Assembly (NCBI GenBank): GCA_023333565.1
Contig: JAJKFH010002198.1
Span: 1,488,001 to 1,552,000 of the forward strand
Length of the DNA: 64,000 nucleotides
Reading direction: 5' to 3'
Origin: Puffinus mauretanicus
Lineage: Eukaryota; Chordata; Aves; Procellariiformes; Procellariidae
The notes under the pieces are model-generated. The model was not told the DNA's origin and did no database searches. It saw only the letters and a program-made list of their open reading frames with translations. The translations under genes and the position numbers were made by a program. Of the stretch, positions 27,174 to 37,600 are shown in pieces (position 1 is the stretch's first letter; the number at the start of each line of letters is the position of its first letter).

Positions 27174-27208
27174 CAAAGGGGAATAAAGTGAGCTCCTTGT
27201 GCTCTTGA
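27174..27208 (-). mobile_element. older CR1 fragment (right part after LTR)
   Basis: caaaggggaataaagtgagc and following bases resemble the 'gagtagaggggaataatcacc' block that follows 'ccaggtgtggtc' in reversed CR1. It therefore continues the element interrupted at 26639. The outer boundary is approximate. Confidence 0.65.
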
Positions 27209-28763
27209 AAAATATTACAATTCAGAAACCAGGAAGAATATGAAACAAATCTGGAGCCTATTTAGTTTCTGCTAAATCTGAAGAGAATGCACTCTCGTCT
27301 GCGTCAGATGTCCCTGGCAAGCCCTGTAACCCTTATCTAAGAAATCCTTTCTCTAAAATATGTCAGAACATTTCTTCCTTTGTTTTTTCTCTCATTCCAC
27401 GAAGATACATAACACCTGCAAAAATAAAGTTTTTGGAATTGGCAATAAGTTGCAGTGTGAAGAACAAAGAAAAGCTTAATAAAATTAAAAGGTAGATGAA
27501 GTGAACCAAAATGAAAAGAATCTCAGCAACTGACTCACTACAGAAAGCGTTGACTCAAAATTTCCGATAGAAGGGATAATAGAATTTAGTGGCTTGAAAT
27601 AAATGAATAACAGCAATATATGGACTTACATTAATTAGGATAAAGTTCAGATGGGGATTTGCAGACATCTCAAGCACAAGGAGCAAAGCAACTACCTCCC
27701 TTCTGTTAGAGAGATTTCTTGTAGGCTTGCGATTGGAAGAAGGCTTGTTAACAGAATTATGGCATTTTGTAGCAGGCCAGAGAGCTCACTGCTGGAGAGG
27801 GTGTGTTAGATTTTCTTAGATAATGGCTCTGCTGGAGGGGCAGGAACCAGTTTGCCAAATACAGAGAACACAAGGATTATTCGGTATCAAATAAACCCTG
27901 GTAGGGTTATGTGCTCTCAGTTAAGTACTGTCCAGCTCCCCTTTCCTGCTCCCTTCACATGCTTGCTGGCTTTGGGTTAGCTTAAAAATGTCCGCGCCAT
28001 CTCCTATACCAATGAATGTCTCCAGGTGAGCGAAAGGGTGAAAGAGGGAATTTTCTGGGATGCTGATGAAGTCCGGCTAAATAAATAAGCCTGTGTTTCC
28101 TTCTCATTTCCAAAATAATAATGGGTGAAGCATAAGTGAATCTCTCTTTCTGTGTTTGTTAGCAAGAACGCAGATATCAGGACTCACATTTCTTTCTGCA
28201 TGATGATGCTGTGACTGCTCGTCACATGATGCAGTGATGTTTTAGAGAGGCAGGACAAGACAGATCCATGCTGCAACATTTATGCTTGCCATTGCTGAAA
28301 GCCAAGTTACAGGCAATAGGAACAAATGAGCTCTTTTTAGAGGATGAATATGAATCTATGTATGTTGTGGTGGTGTAATGTGTTTTCCGTAGTGCAAATA
28401 TTCATCCTTACTGATTCTGCATACTTTCTGGATTCATGCTGAATTAATATTTTAGATAAAAGATCCCTCATTTTTTAGGCAGATCTCACTGTTTATGTCT
28501 TTCTTCTCTTTTTTTCTTCCTCCCCTTTCCCAACTTCCCCTTATTCTCTAGGTGTCCAATATGGCCTTTTTATTGATCTTTTTCCTTTTCTCATCCCTGA
28601 TGTTGTCCTGCAGCAGTGTTGTCCTCTCTAGCACCAGCTCCTGTAACTGGTGGCTTTCATATAGCTCAGAAACCCTTGTGTTCCTTTCCAGGGCTCATCT
28701 TTGAAAATCAGGATGCCTCAGTGGTTGTGGACTGATATTAGCAGGTTATGCTAGGAAATTTTT

Positions 28764-30268
28764 AATCATAGAATCATAGAATCATTAAGGTTGGAAAAGA
28801 CCTCTATGATCATCCAGTCCAACCATCAACCCAACACCACCATGCCCACTACACCATGTCCCTAAGCGCCACATCTACACGTCTTTTAAATACTTCCAGG
28901 GATAGTGACTCAAACACTTCCCTGGACAGCCTGTTCCAATGTTTAACCACTCTTTCAGTAAAGCGATTTTTCCTAATGTTCAATCTAAACCTCCCTTGGT
29001 GCAACTTGAGGCCATTTCCTCTCGTCCTATCGCTAGTTACATGGGAGAAGAGACCAACATCCACCTCACTACAACCTCCTTTCAGGTAGTTGTAGAGCGC
29101 GATGAGGTCTCCCCTCAGCCTCCTCTTCTCCAGACTAAAGAGTCCCAGTTCCCTCAGCTGCTCCTCATAAGACTTGTTCTCCAGGCCCTTCACCAGCTTC
29201 ATTGCCCTTCTCTGGACACACTCCAGCACCTCAATGTCCTTCTTGTAGTGAGGGGTCCAAAACTGAACACAGTATATTCGAAGTGTGGCCTCACCAGTGC
29301 CGAGTAGAGGGGCACGATCACCTCCTTACTCCTGCTGGCCACACTATTTCTAATACAGGCCAGGATGCCGTTGGCCTTCTTGGCCACCTGCGCACACTGC
29401 CAGCTCATGTTCAGCCGGCTGTCAACCAGCACCCCCAGGTCCTTTTCCTCTGGGCAGCTCTCCAGCCACTCTTCCCCAAGCCTGTAGCGTTGCCTGGGGT
29501 TGTTGTGGCCAAAGTGCAGGACCCGGCACTTGGCCTTGTTGAACCTCATACAATTGGCCTCAGCCCATCGATCCAGCCTGTCCAGGTCCCTCTGCAGAGC
29601 CTTCCTACCCTCCAGCAGATCAACACTCCCGCCCAACTTGGTGTCGTCTGCAAACTTACTGAGGGAGCACTCGATCCCCTCATCCAGGTCATTGATAAAG
29701 ATATTGAACAGGACTGGCCCCAAAACTGAGCCCTGGGGAACACCGCTCGTGACCGGCCGCCAACTGGATTTAACTCCATTCACAACTCTCTGGGCTCGGC
29801 CATCCAGCCAGTTTTTCACCCAGCGAAAACTACACCTGTGTAAGCCATGAGCCACCAGTTTCTCTAGGAGAATGCTGGAGGGGACAATGTCAAAGGCTTT
29901 ATTAAAGTCCAGGTAGACCACATCCACAGCCTTTCCCTCATCCACTAAGTGGGTCACCTGGTCATAGAAGGAGATCAGGTTGGTCAAGCAGGACCTGCCT
30001 TCCATGAACCCGTGCTGGCTGGGCCTGATCCCCTGGTTGTCCCGCGCATGGCTTGTGAGTGCCCTGAAGACAAACCGCTCCATAATCGTCCCCGGCACCA
30101 AGGTCAGGCTGACAGGCCTGTAGTTCCCCCGATCCTCCTTCCGCCCCTTCTTGTAGATGGCCGTCACATTGTCAAGCCTCCAGTCGTCCGGGACCTCCCC
30201 TGTTAACCAGGACTGCTGATAAATGATGGAGAGTGGCTTGGCAAGCTCCTCCACCAGCTCCCTCAGGT
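28764..30268 (-). mobile_element. CR1 LINE, 1.5 kb, with partial reverse transcriptase
   Basis: The 3' end lies at 28764, where the + strand reads aatcatagaatcatagaatc (reverse complement of the CR1 terminal 8-bp repeats). A short 3' UTR follows, then the end of ORF2, reading leftwards in minus orientation. The copy is 5'-truncated near 30268, inside the reverse transcriptase domain, so ORF1 and the endonuclease are absent. The relatively intact reading frame suggests it is the youngest CR1 copy in the window. It is antisense to RGS7. Confidence 0.96.
28849..30266 (-). pseudogene. CR1 ORF2 remnant: reverse transcriptase C-terminal part
   Basis: The minus-strand frame from about 30266 stays open for about 330 codons. 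Counting from the methionine codon at 30252-30254, it shows LDFNKAFD at about 115-122 (motif A with catalytic Asp), [11 protein letters not shown] at about 170-180 (motif B) and FADD at about 201-204 (motif C, with F in place of the common Y). The frame is then lost near 29270-29277, where two extra bases appear to be present. The rest of ORF2 ([11 protein letters not shown] ... [13 protein letters not shown]) continues in another frame to a stop at 28849. This was the enzyme for target-primed reverse transcription of CR1 RNA. Lacking the 5' half and frameshifted, it is dead. Confidence 0.93.
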
Positions 30269-30562
30269 TACAGCAGAAATTGCTCTGCAGCTATTTTAGG
30301 GATATGTACTGGAGTTGTTACAAGGTTGGTAAAGAAATATGGTAAAGAGATAGTAGGACTTAAATACTGCAACAAGATCATGACTCTAATGCTGTTCTCC
30401 TCCTACAACATTGTGTTCTTGTCAGCCAAATAATGACAATACTGAGTAAGAGACTTCAGGGACTGATACTGGGCAGTGATTCACTGAAAATACAAGAGCA
30501 TATATAAACCTGACTGTTACATATTATGGTTTTGTTCATTAAAGGGAATTGAATTCATCCTA

Positions 30563-31053
30563 TGTGTGTCCAGTTCTGGACTCCTCACTACAAGAGGGAC
30601 ATGCACTGGAAAGGGTCCAACAGAGGGCCACAAAGATGATTAAGGGCCTGGAGCATCTCTCCTATGAGAAAAGATGCTGTTCAGTCTGGAGAAGAGAAGG
30701 CTCAGGTGGAAGCTCATCTATGTGTATAAATATCTGGTGGGAGAGTGTAAAGAAGATGAAGCCATGCTCTTTTCAGTGGTGTCCAGTGACAGGATCAGAG
30801 TCAATGGGCACAAACTGAAACATAGTAGGTTCCCTCTGAACACCGAGAAACACTTTTTTACTGTGAGGGTGACCAAGCACTGGCACAGGTTGCCCAGAGA
30901 GGTTGTGGAGTCTCCATCCTTGGAGATATTCAAAGGCCATCTGGAGATGGCCCTGGGCAAGTGGCTCTAGGTGTCCCTGCTTGAGTATGGAGTTTGGATC
31001 AGATGATTTCTAGAGATCCCTTCCAACCTCAGCCATTTTGTGATTCTGTGATC
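30563..31053 (+). mobile_element. CR1 LINE fragment, plus strand, ORF2 tail and 3' end
   Basis: It begins tgtgtgtccagttctgga, CR1 ORF2 sequence near the end of the reverse transcriptase region. It continues through a tail whose translation ([33 protein letters not shown]) parallels the minus-strand copy at 28849-29229. It ends in the 3' UTR with tgtgattctgtgatcc. A frameshift near 30670-30690 breaks the coding. It is 5'-truncated. Its 5' end faces the 5' end of the neighbouring minus-strand CR1 across 294 bp of unique DNA. Confidence 0.95.
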
Positions 31054-31538
31054 CTTTGTTATTTTCCCAGTAATAACAAGAAACTTTTAAGAAAATCTCT
31101 ATCCTTTACTTTAGTTCTGATAAAGCTAGTGAGGAAGATATCATGCAATTGGAATCAACTATTTTAACATCATGTAATCTGAAACTGTTCTGAAGAGGAA
31201 AAGTGGGCTGCACCATCAGGGTAAAAATGATAGCTGTTTTCAGCTTCAGAACAAGTGAGTGAACATTGTGGTAGCTAGCTGCTAATGCTGGTGTAAGTAG
31301 TGGAACTGCAGCTACAAATGGGACATCTAATAGCCATTTGTTAAGGAGAGTAAAGGGATTTTTTGGGTTGCATCATTATATTATATAGAAAAAGTCAGCA
31401 CTTCCATGATGGCAGGACCTTGACTGAGAGTCAAGTGCTTATCTGCAGGAGATAAGGTGAATCTGAACAAGAAAACTAAACTGCTGAAAAGAAGTTATTT
31501 AATTTTTTAAATTTATCTTTCTTTTGTTCTTCAAACAG

Positions 31539-31645
31539 TGGAAGCTTTACATTTGGGAACACTGATGGCAGCACATGGCTATTTCTTTCCGATCTCAGAC
31601 CATGTTCTAACACTAAAGGATGATGGCACCTTTTATCGATTCCAG
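31539..31645 (+). CDS. RGS7: RGS7 exon, DEP domain (second half)
   Basis: A 107-nt exon after acceptor ttcttcaaacag and before the strong donor CAG|gtaagt. Its first two bases complete a valine codon split with the exon ending at 9028. It then encodes 35 residues beginning [18 protein letters not shown] and ending [11 protein letters not shown], finishing the DEP domain in phase 0. Residues distinguishing RGS7 from its close paralogue RGS6 (as I recall it) are visible: [16 protein letters not shown] rather than EAIHLGSLIAAQGYIF, and LTLKDD rather than LTMKDD. The DEP domain targets the RGS7/G-beta-5 complex to membranes through R7BP or GPR158/GPR179 and also packs against G-beta-5. Confidence 0.97.
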
Positions 31646-34600
31646 GTAAGTGTTTTCAATATGTTCTTGACTTGTGCAAATGGAGGCTCATATTAAAGGC
31701 CTTACACAAAAGTTCATAGCAAATTTTAACCACACTTTGTCTCTTATGTCTCTTAGTAAATGGTGGCAATTGCCCTTAAAGTAAAGAATGGTAGAAGGAT
31801 TTTATTTAGAAATTAAGTCAGCAAAGTGTTAATATGATAGTGACCATTTTGATCCCTGGAAAAAGTGTGATAATGCTAAGTGTGGAAGTATCTCTCAGGA
31901 AATAAAGTAATCTAGTATTTTGGAAATGTAGTAAAGGAAATGAAATTATCTTATCGACTCTTATTCCTAATATAGTCTTAATTTGGAAAGGGGGAGGTAT
32001 TTTACTGATTAAGCTTATAGCAGAAATCTGCGAAAAAATGGAGGGTAGTATTTATATTCTTTCTTATGTGAGTATTTCCTTATTGGTAACAGAGTGGTAT
32101 TGAAGTAGTATGTATTCTTCAAACAAGTGCAGACACATTTCTACATCCGTCAGTCCCATTGCATACAACAAACATGCAGATGCTTCAGAACAAGCTGGAA
32201 GTTTGTATATGTATGTATATGTATACCTATACGTACACATATATTATTCAGATACCTACATAGTTTTAGTTTATTATATTAGATTTCAGACTAACACTCC
32301 TGGGGAGCAGGAGTGTTGCTCTTCTAATAACGAATAGCAGGCTAGAAGTTTGCTGAGCAAAACCACCTATGACTTGAAACAAATATGATTGCACAGTATC
32401 TGATTATGTATTCTAGAGAAGGAATTAACTTTGCTTGCCATGTAGCACCTTTGACAATGGTGGTTGTGTTCTGTATTGCTCTCTCTATTAGGCGGTCTTC
32501 GTGGTAGGTATCACCAACAGCTGCTCCAAGATCTTCCCTAAATATTTGTTGCTTTGAAATTATATGATGATTATCACTATGAAATTGACGATATGAATAC
32601 CGTAGTTTGGTAATCCTGCTCTGTCAGTTCTAACTGTGTTAAATACTTACAGAAAAATAATATCCGGTAGAACAAAATCTCAAAATCTATTGTCTTCAAG
32701 ATATTTAAGTCTAAGCTTTGTCTTAAACATTGTTTAAATAAGAAGCCATCAAGAATAAACTAAAACTGAGATTGTAGTCTTTAAAGAAAAGTCTCTAGAA
32801 GAAAACTGTGACATCTTGGAGACCAATCATAGTCTCAAACATTGTGTTAGATTAATTGCTGTACAATAATTTCATCAATATTTTGGCTTGACTTCTATAG
32901 ACCCACATAAGAGAAGAGAAAGGTTCATAATATTTGGTCTAAAACAAAATCTTATGGTGAATATAATTAAATACGTACAGCACAGTCTGGCAAGAAAGAG
33001 AATGATTATTGCATCCATGCATACAATATTATCATATTTTCATATGTAGAACCTGTGGGTCATACAGTGCAAAAAACCTGTCCTTCAGCAGGACAGTAAG
33101 TTACATGTGTATATGGGTAATACAAAGAGCAGTCACTCCAAGCCTCCTCCCCCAGATCCACAGTTACCTTTGATCCTGGAGAGAGGATCTGAAGGAAAAG
33201 GTTTCTTTCTCATGGTGCTTCATCCTCCTTCAGTATAAAGAAGAGAGGGATGGCACATGGGTGAAGGGGCTTACTGCTGAGAGAAAGGCACTGATGTGGT
33301 TATGAGGTAAGTGAAAAATGGAAAGAAATCATGGAGTGGTTGAGGCTCCAGTTCCTTGTCTCTGCATAGGAAGCGGCTAGAAGGACAAAATATCTGAGGC
33401 TTCATTTTGCAGAGAATAGGACTTATTTATAGGAGTGCTGGTCATTGAATTCTGCACAGCTGCTGGCCTGCTTCTATCCCAAACATGGGAAATGAGCACC
33501 TCAAATTATCAAATGATAATTTGACTGAAGGAAAGTATAGATTAGAATTAGCTGCACTGTGAACAACTGAGAGTACTGCGGCTACCTGCCATGGGCTTTC
33601 CTCAGAGAGGTCTACAGCCTACACGTTTGGACGTGAAGCTTCAGTGAGGGTTAGATTGTAAAATGATATCTATTGATTTACACAAGTTAAGGATTTGGCA
33701 CCTATTTGACATATGCATATGAAATAAGATAATTTCCTCCAGTGTTGCTCAGCATATATCTGCAGTATTTTGGTTATTTGCTGTTCTGTGGTACCTTTTG
33801 CATTGCTATTCCTATGCTAACAATGTTAAAACAATGCAATTTTAGCTGTTAATGTATAGCATGAGAAAAAACTCATAGTGGTGTCATACTGTTAACTGAA
33901 GTTGTAACAGCAAAAGTTATGTCATTACAACTCCACTTTCCCCGCCAGAATAAGGCTAATATAAAATCTGTTACTGAATCTCTTAAATTGGAAGATGAAC
34001 ACAACATACTCAATGGGGAGTAAAGTTTGACTGCAAATATGTGAATTTTGCACTAGAATAGTTGTTCAGGTGCTTTGGAAATAGGACCCCCTGAGTATTG
34101 AACAGGATTCACAAATTTCTGGATACTTTAATAGAAAGAGAAAACCATGCACCTGCCAGCACTGAAAAGTTCAGAAGCCATCCCTGCAGAGAAATCTCTG
34201 TCTGCAATGCAAAGACCTGACCTACAAAAAACAGGCTAGCTACAATAATGTTCTCCATGCACTTCATTTTTTGTTTTCCGAAGGGTGACGCATTCCCTCC
34301 TGACAGTAAAATTACTTCCAGTTTGTTTTAAACAACCTTCTGTTGTATAGGAATAGCTAAAAGCAGTGGAGATTGTACTTCATTTGTGCAAATGCCCTTT
34401 TACAGGCAAAATTATACTTTTTCAGTTATCAGCCATCAGGAGGGATGGCAGTTATATCTGCTTTTTAAAATAATGTGGCCTTAGAAATAAAAAAAATAAT
34501 TCCAGATCATTCTTTGGCCTACTCAGGTGTAATTAGGTTAGTTTCTGTGATAACAATTTAATTCAAAGGGGATGGATCTAAATATTAATTGCCTTACTCA

Positions 34601-37600
34601 AAGAGGAAATTTCTTATTAGTCTCAACAAGACAAAGCAGAAAATTCAGGGATAGTGATACTTTCTGAACCATCCTGAACAGCTGCATTGCCTTTTCCTGG
34701 TAATTTAAGCCTGGGACCCAAGAAGGAGCTGAGTACCTGCTAACCACCCTCCTCTACCTGAGAGCAAATAGGTATGAGGGGTCCAATTAAGAAAAGCAAG
34801 GTGCACCTTAGAAAGCAGATCTTCCTGGGGCCCGGGATTACTCACTGAGGCCTTTCATTCATGTCCACATAAGTGATAATATGTCCATCCTGGTGAGGAA
34901 TGCCTGACTCGCCCTTTCAGCTGGTAAGCTTCTATAATAGTCTCCCAGGGAAAGATATGTTGATTTCTTCCACAAGTTACACGTGCATACTAACTGTCTC
35001 AATGTTCATAGTGAAAAATAATGTGTCTTAATATCTTTTGTCTTTAAACAAACTCCTAGGATACTTGAGGCTAGTGATAATCATTTTTTGATGAGATTAA
35101 TTCATGATGTAACGTAAATTAATTTTCAGAGGTGAAGTTTAGGTTCTGTGGTCGTTTTGTAACTTTTAAGATGGAAGGCATAAATAGCTGAGAAGAAGTG
35201 TGAAAATGGGAAGTTTCTTGTGAAAACATGAGTCTGGTGAAGATAGCAGCAAAACTCATGGATTTTGGCAAGATGAAGATTTCACCTGTAATGTCTTCTC
35301 CTGTTCTACCACTGGGAACACTTCCTTGACAAACACATTTAACGTCTCTGGCCTTGTTTTCCCATGCCTAAATTGGGGATAAAAATACATAACAATCACT
35401 GTAAGGATCTTGGAATATCTTTGCTGCAGAATAGCGTAGAGTGTGAAGTGTTGCGGATCCTTTTGTCTCAGGTGGAATTACATTGCTTCCCGCGTCTCTT
35501 TGAGTCAGCCCTGCTCGGCTAGCTACCTCTTGGCTCAGTCTGGGACCAGCCTCTGGCCATTCTGAATACTGAGGCTGTGGCTGAACATCACAGCTCTCCA
35601 GCCCCTCTCCACAGCCTCGCTGGATCATCTGCCTTGAGGGAAGGATTTTATTGGAAGCCAGATTTTAGAAATAAAAAAGAAGCAGGTTATCTTATGCAGC
35701 ATTTGGCAGATTTTCTTTGGCAATTGCAGGTGCAAGGACTAACTTATTGTCTTTTCAGCTCAAGCTCAGCATATACAGGTTCTATAGAGGTTTAGGTTTC
35801 AAAGAGGGAAAAATAATTTCAAATCTGTATGTCTTTCTGACTGCCCTATCAGTGCCCTTTTTTTTTTTTTTAACTCCCTACTCAGACACACTTCCCCCCC
35901 GCCCCCGCTGCTTTCCGTGCTCATTCTCTTTCCAGGTTAGAAAAAAGGAGTCACAGAACCAAATTTTTATTGTTTCCAACTTCCTCAACCTCTTTTTTAA
36001 TAATTCTGAGCTAACCGTGGAGCACTACTTGCTGGCGTCCTTCCTCTAAGGGCTTGACAGTGCTAGACCAGTGATCTTACCCTTTTCCTTTACCAGGAGA
36101 TCATTTGAGTCAACTGCAGTGAATGTAAAACTGAATGCCCCTGAATTCTGCCATCCATCATGCAAGGCATTTGAGATTGTGTATAACTATTTTTTAGCAA
36201 AGACTTGATTTCTGCTGTTTATAAAGACTCCCTGATGTCTGTGAGAGGAATAGTAGTAATATGCAAAGGAAGGTTTATGAGTGATTTGAATATTCCTCCC
36301 CCATCCCAGTAATTAGATTTTAAAAGATTTCATAGAGTGGTGCAGCTTCAGAAACAACAATTCTTTTCTTATTACTATCAACAAGGGGTAGCTGAAAGAT
36401 GCTTAATGATTTCCCTCCACAGTAATACAGTTTAATGCATAGAAATTAATCACATTTTATAAAAGCTGATGGGCAACACTAATTTTTACAAGTGGCTGTT
36501 TCATTAGCTCGGATATTATTATTGATTAATTTTATGGTAGGGCCAAAGCAGATCTATTTGTCTTGTCACAGGATTGCTCACAATGCATAGCAGCCACTGC
36601 TGCCAATTTGTTTAGTGCAGAATATGTGCTATATTACAGGATTTTGTTTCATATGACTTTATTAACAGGAGGATTACAGATTTCTGTGGTTAGGTTTACC
36701 TAATGATATTAGTCTATAAAACGAGAGAACCAGGAACCAGTTTGCTTTTGTGTGTGCAAAACCAGTTTTCCATCAATGGCATGAAGATCCTTGTAACAGC
36801 CTGTTTTGTTCTGAATGCTTAAATGGCTCTACGATCGCATATGCAGTGCTAGGTAAGCCTTATTTCTCTAGCTGCTGACTTGTACTGGCTGCTTATTCAA
36901 ATTACAGAAACAATTAAACAAAGTGCCTTAAAAGTACTGATAAAAACTGGCAGCATTATTTCTGCCTGGGCTGATAAACAGTACTTGACTTTCCCCAAAC
37001 CGTTCTACCACCCACCTTCCTTCCGGCTATAAGTGGGACGTCATGGCAAAATGACAAATGTTCCCTGTTTCATACTTGTTCATGATGAACTGCTTCACAT
37101 TTCCTTCTGAGGAAAAGTAAAATTCTTAAGTATGATAATTCCTTCAGGTTTTCTACATTTCACAAAAAAACCTTAATATTTCATAATCTTCTCTTTGGAA
37201 ATGGTAGTGTTGAGGTACAACATGTTATACCACATCCATAACTCTCCTGGGGAAAATCTTCGCTTATGTAGGGTTTCTAGGTCATGAAACAAAGCACATA
37301 GATTGTATAATGTTTGTGCTATAGGAATATGTGATACTGCAAGGGATGTTATAATTCTTCTACAGTGTACTCAGGACATATGAGTTGTAACAAATAGTTA
37401 AACCAAGCTTTGTTTGCATAGTCCAAGTATAGAGAAGGTCATTTATGTGGGCAGAGCCTCCTTGCATTGCTGTGGGATTTTTTTAATAGATCAGATGAGA
37501 GCAGGCAGCTTTCTCCTTCGCACACACCTCCTATTCTTATTCCTGACCTCATTCCGTGAGACCAGGGATCTTATTATCAGACTCTTCTTACTTCCTAATC

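Larger units (their letters stand above)
9029..31538 (+). other. RGS7: RGS7 intron, 22.5 kb, repeat-rich
   Basis: This intron lies between two recognised DEP-domain exons and begins gtaatt and ends ttcaaacag. It holds CR1 fragments at 11162-11564, 15321-15430, 26112-26639 plus 27174-27208, 28764-30268 and 30563-31053. It also holds an ancient CR1-like relic (19097-19340), a solo ERVL LTR (26640-27168), a CTCTC microsatellite (17530-17628), a 101-nt pyrimidine tract (22051-22151) and several T runs. The rest is unique AT-rich sequence in which I see no gene. Confidence 0.9.

Noticed and set aside
29202..29850. Plus-strand open frames of 85-175 codons
   Set aside because: They are antisense shadows of the minus-strand CR1 reverse transcriptase.
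36440..36700. AT-rich stretches (also 60220-60330) that look like conserved noncoding elements
   Set aside because: Conservation cannot be judged without alignment, and nothing in the sequence itself supports a function.
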